In this document: one piece after another, positions 8,373 to 13,297 of the stretch
Layout: each line of letters begins with the position of its first letter
Numbering within the stretch: the first letter of the stretch is position 1
Source: JANYCD01 sp043738385
GTDB taxonomy: Bacteria > Pseudomonadota > Gammaproteobacteria > Burkholderiales > Rhodocyclaceae
Length of the DNA stretch: 15,758 nt
Reading direction: 5' to 3'
NCBI GenBank assembly: GCA_043738385.1
Contig: JAYUGL010000106.1
Span: 1-15,758, forward strand
The notes under the pieces: model-generated
Database searches by the model: none
What the model was told of the DNA's origin: nothing
What the model saw: only the letters and a program-made list of their open reading frames with translations
Translations under genes and position numbers: made by a program

Positions 8373-8378
8373 AATTTT
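8373..8378 (-). promoter_or_regulatory. -10 box close to the dnaE start
   Basis: On the minus strand TAAAAT, in the context GGGTAAAATTG, ends 5 bases before the ATG at 8367. A normal transcription start would fall within a base or two of that ATG. The message would then be leaderless from 8367, or have an 8-9 base leader if translation starts at 8358. No clear -35 is seen. Confidence 0.4.
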
Positions 8379-8484
8379 ACCCGTGTCGAGACGCGACAGA
8401 GATTCGCGGCGTTAAAGCTCCGGCCGCCGCCGCTCTGAATTCCGAAGTGGGGTTGCTCTAGTGCCTACAGTTGGATCTGTGGGT

Positions 8485-9111
8485 TTAAACCGAGTCGATC
8501 CACCGGGTCAGCGGCTGCCACTGATCCCAATCCTGACTGGCGCGATAGGTCGGCAGGTCGAATATGGTCATGCCGTGCGCGGCTGCCTGCACATAATTTT
8601 GCGTGTCGCGCAGATGCGCCAGCACCGGCAGACCAAGCCCGTCAAGGAATCGTTCGAGTTCGCGCGCCGCACGAGTGCGCCCGTCCACCCGCATTCCAAC
8701 GACCGCAACAAAGCCGGGGTGCTTGCGAACTTTCTTCTCCTCCAGCAAAACATCGAGAAATTTACGGGTGGCAAGGATGTCGAAAATCGAAGGTTGCAAC
8801 GGAACGATGACGTGTTGCACAAGCTTCAGGACTTGTGTCATGCGTTTGCCGTGCAGCCCGGCCGGCGAGTCCAGCACCACATGGGTCGTGCCGGCCGGCG
8901 GGCGCGCGGGTTTGTCCGGCGCGATTTCCCAGGTGCCGATCGCGGGCAACGTCGGTGGACGCATGCGCAACCATTCGCGCGAGGATTGCTGGCGGTCGAT
9001 GTCGCCCAGCATGACCTTGTAGTTGCGGTGGGCAAAAAGGCCGGCGAGACTGGTGGCCAGCGTGCTCTTGCCGACGCCCCCTTTGGGATTGGCGATCAGA
9101 AAACTTTTCAT
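8485..9111 (-). CDS. Orphan ParA/MinD-like ATPase
   Basis: The 208-residue protein is a deviant Walker-A ATPase of the ParA family. K10-GGVG-K15-ST holds both the signature and the catalytic lysine. D37/D39 in GDIDRQQSS form the Walker A' motif, and D81 in VVLDSPAG the Walker B motif. It lacks an N-terminal helix-turn-helix, so it is the short type, like the ParA of small plasmids, VirC1 or protein-positioning ATPases such as ParC and McdA. Such proteins use ATP-dependent binding to the nucleoid to position a cargo, normally with a partner; no ParB-like gene is visible. GAGG 8 bases upstream supports the start. It lies 74 bases after the hydrolase and 117 before dnaE, and is probably not the chromosomal ParA, which usually sits beside ParB. 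The cargo is unknown. Confidence 0.87.
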   Translation of the reverse strand: MKSFLIANPKGGVGKSTLATSLAGLFAHRNYKVMLGDIDRQQSSREWLRMRPPTLPAIGTWEIAPDKPARPPAGTTHVVLDSPAGLHGKRMTQVLKLVQHVIVPLQPSIFDILATRKFLDVLLEEKKVRKHPGFVAVVGMRVDGRTRAARELERFLDGLGLPVLAHLRDTQNYVQAAAHGMTIFDLPTYRASQDWDQWQPLTRWIDSV

Positions 9112-9119
9112 TCTGGCAA

Positions 9120-9123
9120 CCTC
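9120..9123 (-). promoter_or_regulatory. Ribosome binding site of the ParA-like gene
   Basis: GAGG on the minus strand lies 8 bases before the ATG at 9111 and supports that start. Confidence 0.6.
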
Positions 9124-9158
9124 ATCAAAGTCGCGTCAATCACGGACGAACAGCGGCA

Positions 9159-9164
9159 ATTATG
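9159..9164 (-). promoter_or_regulatory. Possible -10 box for the ParA-like gene
   Basis: CATAAT on the minus strand lies in the 74-base gap between the hydrolase stop and the ParA-like start, in the context GGGCATAATTGCC. It has no convincing -35 partner. If used, it would give this gene, and perhaps dnaE, a promoter independent of uvrD. Confidence 0.3.
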
Positions 9165-9185
9165 CCCATCGCGAGCAATGTTTGC

Positions 9186-9968
9186 CTAACCGAAAAACTC
9201 CAGCAAAAGAAGGTTGAAAAGCTGCGCCTGTTCAATATTGAGCAGATGCGACGCCTGCGGCACTATCTCCAGTCGGGCACCCGGGATGGCTGCCGCAATC
9301 TCCTCGGACATCAGCGGCGGCGTGCCCGGATCATCGTTTCCCACCAGCACCAATGTTAGCGCGGTTATCCGCGGCAATTTGTCGGTGATGTTGACGGCGC
9401 TGATCATGCGGCCACAGCCGGCATAACCGGGCACCGGCGTGCTGCGAATCACATTGCCGACACGCTCCATCAGTTTCGGATTTTCATAGCGGTAGGGTTC
9501 GGTAAACCAGCGTTGCAGTGTCGGTTCCACCAAGGGTGCCATGCCCTGCGTGCGCGCCACGGCGATACGTTGATCCCAGATGGCCTCCATGCTGGGACCG
9601 AAGCAGCTCGTCGTGGACGTTAATGCCAGCCGGTTGAGGCGCTCAGGCGCCATCAGCGCAAAATGCTGGCCAATGATCCCGCCCATGGAAAGACCTGCAA
9701 AGTGGCTGGTTTCAACCTTGAGCGCATCAAGCAGTCCGAGCAGATCGCGCACCATGATTTCGAAAGAGTAGCCCCCCTCAGGCACGCTCGATCCACCATG
9801 TCCACGCAGGTCGTAACGCAGCACGGTGTAGTGTTTGGCGAGGACGTCCACCTGCTCGTCCCATAGCGTGAGATCGCAGGCCAGCCCATGGCAGAGTGTG
9901 ACCCAGGGCCCTTGACCCTGAATGTCATAGCTGATGTCGATACCGTTGGCGCGTATCGTCTGCATCAT
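9186..9968 (-). CDS. Alpha/beta-fold hydrolase, 3-oxoadipate enol-lactonase-like
   Basis: The 260-residue protein has the full alpha/beta hydrolase layout. The oxyanion segment CHGLACD is at 26-32 and the nucleophile elbow GLSMGG gives S94. D213 in GNDDPGTPP and H241 in ASHLLNIEQ complete the triad. The RYDLRGHGGSSVPEGGYSFE segment and the cap region resemble PcaD-type lactonases of the beta-ketoadipate route. No other pca gene is in the window, however, so the substrate is open and esterase activity is equally possible. I start it at 9968, where ATGATG overlaps the uvrD stop by four bases; the frame is open 12 codons further upstream, but that would overlap uvrD more. The coupling implies co-transcription with uvrD, without an obvious functional link. 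Confidence 0.88.
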   Translation of the reverse strand: MMQTIRANGIDISYDIQGQGPWVTLCHGLACDLTLWDEQVDVLAKHYTVLRYDLRGHGGSSVPEGGYSFEIMVRDLLGLLDALKVETSHFAGLSMGGIIGQHFALMAPERLNRLALTSTTSCFGPSMEAIWDQRIAVARTQGMAPLVEPTLQRWFTEPYRYENPKLMERVGNVIRSTPVPGYAGCGRMISAVNITDKLPRITALTLVLVGNDDPGTPPLMSEEIAAAIPGARLEIVPQASHLLNIEQAQLFNLLLLEFFG

Positions 9969-12199
9969 GCTGGCTCCAGTTTGGCCACTGACAGGGCCAG
10001 CCATTTCATGCCGGCATGGCCGAAGTTGACCTGAACGCGCGCATCCGTTCCACCCCCTTCGGCGTTCACGATCACCCCCTGGCCGAACTTGGCGTGCTTG
10101 ACGTTCTGGCCGATGCGCAGACCGCTGCCGCGATCCGCTGCGTTGCGACCGAAGGAAGTCCCAGTGGGACGCTCAGCGGCATAACCCCCATTGTTCTGGA
10201 AATCGCTGCGCGCGCTGGAACTGTGGGAGGTGTTGCCCCATGTCGGGGTCGACTCAGATACAAACCCGCGCCGGCCGACTTTCGGCGTCAGCCATTTGAG
10301 CAATTCGGCCGGGATCTCCTCAATGAAACGCGAAGGCAGGTTGAAGCGAGTCTGGCCATGCAGCATGCGGGTCTGGGCGAAGGAAAGATAAAGGCGTTGC
10401 CGGGCGCGCGTGACCGCGACGTACATCAGCCGGCGTTCCTCTTCCAGACCTTTCTCCTCCGCGACCGAGTTCTCATGCGGGAAAAGCCCGGCCTCCAGTC
10501 CGCTGACAAACACCACGTTGAATTCCAACCCCTTGGCGGAATGAACGGTCATCAGTTGCAGTGCATCCTCGCCTTCGCCGGACTGATGTTCGCCGGCCTC
10601 CAGCGCCGCGTGAGCGAGGAATGAAGCGAGATCACTGGTGATTTCTCCCTCCTCATTCACCCGACCTTCTTCGGCAATGAAACTGGTTGCGGCGTTAATG
10701 AGTTCATCGAGATTGGCGAGGCGGTCCTGGCCTTCCTTTTCGGTCAGGTAATGCGTGCGCAAGCCGGAAAGATCAAGGATGTGCTCCACCAGTTCGGGCA
10801 GCGGCAGTTGGGCGGCATCTTTCAATCGCGCGATCAACGTAGCAAAGGCGGCAAGCGATTGGCCGGCCTTGCCCTGCAATTGCGCGATCGCCGCATGCAG
10901 GCTACTGCCCGCGCCGCGCGCCGCATCCTGCAAAGTTTCAATGCTGCGTGCACCAATGCCGCGCGCCGGGAAATTGACGACGCGGGCAAACGCGGTATCG
11001 TCGTCGGTGTTGGCGATCAGGCGCAGATAAGCCAGCGCATGCTTGATCTCCTGCCGTTCGAAGAAGCGCAGTCCGCCATAGACGCGATAGGGCAGACCGG
11101 CGGAGAACAGGCTGTGTTCGAGTATCCGCGACTGCGCGTTGGAACGGTAAAGCAGCGCGATTTCGGATCGGGTGTGACCATCGCGCGCCAGCGCCTTGAT
11201 TTCCTCGACGATCCAGCGCGCTTCTTCACCATCCGACATGGCCTCAAAGACGCGGATCTGTTCGCCGGCACCGGCTTCGGTCCACAGATTCTTGCCCAGC
11301 CGCGCCGCATTGTTCTTGATGATGGCGTTGGCGGCGTCGAGGATGTTGCCGTGGGAACGGTAGTTCTGTTCCAGCCGAACGACGTTGGGAACTTTGAACT
11401 CACGCTCGAAGTCGCGCATGTTGCCGACGTCGGCGCCGCGGAAGGCGTAGATCGACTGGTCGTCGTCGCCCACCGCAAACATGGCGGCGCCGGCGCCGGC
11501 AAGCAATTTCAACCACCGGTATTGCAGGACATTCGTATCCTGAAACTCGTCAACCAGAATGTGGCGAAAGCGTCCCTGATAATGGCGCCGCAACGGTTCG
11601 TTGCGTTCCAGAAGCTCGTAAGTCCTCAGCAGCAATTCCGCGAAATCGACCACGCCTTCACGCTGACATTGTGTTTCGTAGGCTTCGTAAAACTCTATCC
11701 GCTTTCGGGTGTAGTCGTCCCAGGCCTCCACCGCCCCTGCCCGCAACCCCTGCTCTTTCTGGGCGTTGATGAAATGCTGCAGTTCGCGCGGCGGGAATTT
11801 TTCGTCATCCACGTTGAGCGACTTCAGCAGCCGCTTGATCGCCGCCTGCTGATCGCCAGAATCGAGAATCTGAAACAACTGTGGCAGGCCGGCGTCGCGG
11901 TGATGGGCACGCAACAAGCGGTTGCAGATGCCATGGAAGGTACCAATATACATTCCACGCGTGTTGATCGGTAGCATCGCCGACAGTCGCGTCAGCATTT
12001 CTTTCGCCGCCTTGTTGGTGAAAGTGACCGCCAACACCCCCTGAGGGCTCACTTGATTGGTGGAAATCAGCCAGGCGATACGGGTGGTCAGCACCCGCGT
12101 CTTGCCCGAACCGGCGCCGGCGAGAATCAAGGCATGCTGGGGCGGGAGGGTTACGGCAGCGAGCTGTTCGGGATTGAGGCCACGGAGGAGATCTGACAT
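9965..12199 (-). CDS. uvrD: DNA helicase II (UvrD), SF1A 3'-5' helicase
   Basis: The 744-residue product is a superfamily 1A helicase that unwinds DNA in nucleotide-excision and mismatch repair. Helicase motifs appear in order: Walker A AGAGSGKT (27-34), VTFTNKAAKEM (Ia), GTFHGICNRLLR, DEFQDTN (II, from D217), GDDDQSIYAFRGA (III, from G244), QNYRS (IV), TVHSAKGLEF (V) and YVAVTRARQRLYLS (VI). After a Ser/Gly/Asn-rich linker, the last 55 or so residues (RIGQNVKHAKFGQGVIV ... VQVNFGHAGMKWLAL) form the Tudor-like domain that in UvrD and PcrA contacts RNA polymerase; this, and the overall sequence, favours UvrD over Rep. The next gene starts inside its stop codon. There is no Shine-Dalgarno sequence, but a -10 box lies immediately upstream. 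Confidence 0.95.
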   Translation of the reverse strand: MSDLLRGLNPEQLAAVTLPPQHALILAGAGSGKTRVLTTRIAWLISTNQVSPQGVLAVTFTNKAAKEMLTRLSAMLPINTRGMYIGTFHGICNRLLRAHHRDAGLPQLFQILDSGDQQAAIKRLLKSLNVDDEKFPPRELQHFINAQKEQGLRAGAVEAWDDYTRKRIEFYEAYETQCQREGVVDFAELLLRTYELLERNEPLRRHYQGRFRHILVDEFQDTNVLQYRWLKLLAGAGAAMFAVGDDDQSIYAFRGADVGNMRDFEREFKVPNVVRLEQNYRSHGNILDAANAIIKNNAARLGKNLWTEAGAGEQIRVFEAMSDGEEARWIVEEIKALARDGHTRSEIALLYRSNAQSRILEHSLFSAGLPYRVYGGLRFFERQEIKHALAYLRLIANTDDDTAFARVVNFPARGIGARSIETLQDAARGAGSSLHAAIAQLQGKAGQSLAAFATLIARLKDAAQLPLPELVEHILDLSGLRTHYLTEKEGQDRLANLDELINAATSFIAEEGRVNEEGEITSDLASFLAHAALEAGEHQSGEGEDALQLMTVHSAKGLEFNVVFVSGLEAGLFPHENSVAEEKGLEEERRLMYVAVTRARQRLYLSFAQTRMLHGQTRFNLPSRFIEEIPAELLKWLTPKVGRRGFVSESTPTWGNTSHSSSARSDFQNNGGYAAERPTGTSFGRNAADRGSGLRIGQNVKHAKFGQGVIVNAEGGGTDARVQVNFGHAGMKWLALSVAKLEPA

Positions 12200-12205
12200 C
12201 GGTTG

Positions 12206-12211
12206 ATTATA
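12206..12211 (-). promoter_or_regulatory. Consensus -10 box abutting the uvrD start
   Basis: On the minus strand a perfect TATAAT ends 6 bases before the ATG of uvrD at 12199. Transcription would then start at or within a base of the A of the start codon, giving a leaderless message. The -35 region 17 bases upstream does not match consensus. Confidence 0.5.
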
Positions 12212-12233
12212 TCCGCAGGGATCAAACCCTTCT

Positions 12234-12252
12234 GCCTACCGGAGCGGTAGGC
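12234..12252. repeat. Inverted repeat upstream of uvrD
   Basis: GCCTACC (12234-12240) and GGTAGGC (12246-12252) form a perfect 7-base stem around the loop GGAGC. It lies just upstream of the uvrD -10 box. There is no T-tract, so it is not a typical terminator. It could be a protein-binding site or a transcript hairpin. Confidence 0.5.
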
Positions 12253-12320
12253 CAAGCCCATATTTTTCAGCTGTAACCAGTTGAACTTTTTGCTTTTACC
12301 CTTATCTACCGCAATGCAGC

Positions 12321-12344
12321 ATATGTAAGAATAATGACACATAT
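12321..12344. promoter_or_regulatory. Possible operator in the AT-rich divergent region
   Basis: ATATGT (12321-12326) and ACATAT (12339-12344) are inverted copies separated by 12 bases, giving a 24-base dyad with matching outer arms. It lies 14 bases upstream of the -35 box at 12359, the usual place for an activator. The surrounding stretch is very AT-rich: 19 G+C of 60 at 12301-12360. No factor can be named. Confidence 0.3.
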
Positions 12345-12358
12345 AGAACTTATCTCTA

Positions 12359-12386
12359 TTGACCTTTTCTTCTATCTGCGTATATT
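12359..12386 (+). promoter_or_regulatory. Sigma70-type promoter of the 109-residue gene
   Basis: TTGACC (12359-12364) and TATATT (12381-12386) are separated by 16 bases; each matches consensus in five of six positions. Transcription should begin near 12393 and give a leader of about 60 bases. That leader contains a small hairpin, CTGCGG (12395-12400) pairing with CCGCAG (12406-12411). Confidence 0.65.
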
Positions 12387-12443
12387 GTGCATTGCAATAA
12401 CCCGCTGCGGGGGAACCGCAGGAAACCGGCCACAAAATGGTCG

Positions 12444-12449
12444 AAGGAG
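12444..12449 (+). promoter_or_regulatory. Ribosome binding site of the 109-residue gene
   Basis: AAGGAG lies 6 bases before the ATG at 12456 and decides that start over the ATG at 12387, which would fall upstream of or at the predicted transcription start. Confidence 0.85.
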
Positions 12450-12455
12450 CAGCAA

Positions 12456-12785
12456 ATGAAGACATCACCGAAGTTACTGCCGTGGCTTGCCCGCTCGGCC
12501 GGAATCACCGATCTGCGCGCCGAGGAATTATGGCTGGAAGCCAGTCACTATGCCCGGAATGCTACCGGCGAGTTCGAAACGTCGAAATACTGGAAGGCCG
12601 CTCATGATCGTGTCATCAACCTGATACAGGCCGAAGCCTTTGCCCGGAATCCGCCCGAAGCAGCGCCGTGGGTAATGATACAAACCAACCTCGGCAACGG
12701 CTTGCTGATGCTCACCGATCTTTATGCGGAAGTTTCGGCCCACGTGCGAACCTGGTTCGCACGTGGGCCCAAGCAAGCCGTTTGA
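12456..12785 (+). CDS. Uncharacterised small protein, 109 residues
   Basis: I cannot assign a function. The protein (MKTSPKLLPWLARSAGITD...) is soluble-looking and mostly helical, with no signal peptide, membrane segment, cysteine or known catalytic motif. It has a Trp- and Ala-rich middle (EELWLEASHYARNAT, YWKAAHDRVINLI) and a basic tail. Short proteins beginning in a similar way occur in related betaproteobacteria as far as I recall, so it is probably a conserved hypothetical protein. A strong promoter and ribosome binding site make it a real, expressed gene, transcribed away from uvrD. Its last codons (HVRTWFARGP) are written by a perfect palindrome, which is odd for coding DNA and hints that the 3' end was altered. 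It converges on a degraded gene, with 22 bases between the two stop codons. Confidence 0.75.
   Translation: MKTSPKLLPWLARSAGITDLRAEELWLEASHYARNATGEFETSKYWKAAHDRVINLIQAEAFARNPPEAAPWVMIQTNLGNGLLMLTDLYAEVSAHVRTWFARGPKQAV
12737..12769. repeat. Perfect 33-base palindrome at the gene end
   Basis: GGCCCACGTGCGAACC (12737-12752) is followed by one T and then its exact reverse complement (12754-12769). As RNA it would fold into a 15-base-pair hairpin with a three-base loop. It lies inside the coding sequence, ending 16 bases before the stop codon's last base. No T-run follows on either strand, so it is not a standard intrinsic terminator, though it may act as a transcript end or stabiliser between two converging genes. 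Confidence 0.9.
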
Positions 12786-12807
12786 CGCGAAGACCGGTGT
12801 CGACCTG

Positions 12808-13218
12808 TCAGCGGGCCGGCTGCGCGTCGATGGCGAGGCTGGCCTTTATGTGAACAGCAGCAGCTTCTGCTTGGTTGGCGTAACCCGATAGCAATACCTC
12901 ATATTGGGATGCGCCGGTCGCCACCTCCAGCGCCGCTGTGAAGATGGCAGGCACTGGTGCCGTCTGGTGCCTCAACTGCGCTGATTCGCCGAGCTTGACG
13001 ATGCCGCCTTCCGGAAGTTTCAAGTAGGCGCATGCGCCTTCTCCAGTGCGCAGGCGATCACCGCTTTTTATTTCGAGTCCCGGCGTTAACAGCAATACGC
13101 GTTCACCGCGATCCAGCCATGCCGGCATCTGCACGGCGTCAACGACCGCTTGTGGAGCCGCTCAGGCGGAAACCAGAAAGTTCGACAACAGAATCAGCAA
13201 CCACGTCCGAAGTCCCAA
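12808..13218 (-). pseudogene. Degraded exported FecR/SPOR-like protein gene with in-frame TGA
   Basis: On the minus strand a TTG at 13218-13216, with AAGGG 7 bases upstream, begins a typical signal peptide, MGLRTWLLILLSNFLVSA. Codon 19 (13164-13162) is TGA, and the same frame then continues with AAPQAVVDAV and the body of the protein to 12808. A TGG-to-TGA change would restore VSAWA-AP, an ideal signal peptidase I site, so this looks like a recent nonsense mutation. The body (MPAWLDRGERVLLLTPG ... GDRLRTGEGACAYLKLPEGGIVKLGE) resembles the start of a FecR-type domain. The end (QYEVLLSGYANQAEAAA) resembles the first half of a SPOR domain. Proteins of that kind are longer, so an internal deletion and loss of the C-terminus are likely. 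A GTG at 13134 could start a cytoplasmic remnant of 108 residues, but it would not be exported. Confidence 0.6.
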
Positions 13219-13225
13219 GCTTTAG

Positions 13226-13230
13226 CCCTT
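13226..13230 (-). promoter_or_regulatory. Ribosome binding site for the TTG start of the degraded gene
   Basis: AAGGG on the minus strand lies 7 bases before the TTG at 13218. An in-frame TAA lies one codon before that TTG, so no start further upstream is possible. Confidence 0.5.
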
Positions 13231-13249
13231 TCGACCAATAGTGCGCAGG

Positions 13250-13255
13250 TATAAT
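13250..13255 (+). promoter_or_regulatory. -10 box of leuS
   Basis: A perfect TATAAT lies 15 bases before an in-frame ATG (13271) and 42 before the preferred leuS ATG (13298). Transcription would start near 13262. The -35 region (about 13227-13234) is a poor match and overlaps the ribosome binding site of the divergent degraded gene. Confidence 0.5.
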
Positions 13256-13297
13256 CCGCGTCTTTCAAAGATGTGGCGCCTTACCGCGGCCCCGGCC

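Noticed and set aside
8482..8491. GGTTTAAACC palindrome at the ParA-like gene's stop codon
   Set aside because: It is short, AT-centred and without a T-tract or partner; it is likely chance.
10751..11974. 407-codon plus-strand open frame opposite uvrD
   Set aside because: It lies wholly antisense to conserved helicase motifs and shows no recognisable domain; high-GC codon bias explains it.
12808..13134. An intact 108-residue gene from the GTG at 13134
   Set aside because: The frame upstream encodes a convincing signal peptide ending at a TGA, so the full gene is better described as a pseudogene starting at 13218.
13162..13164. TGA as a selenocysteine codon
   Set aside because: It sits in a signal-peptide junction, not in a redox site, and I saw no clear SECIS-like hairpin right after it; a nonsense change from TGG is simpler.
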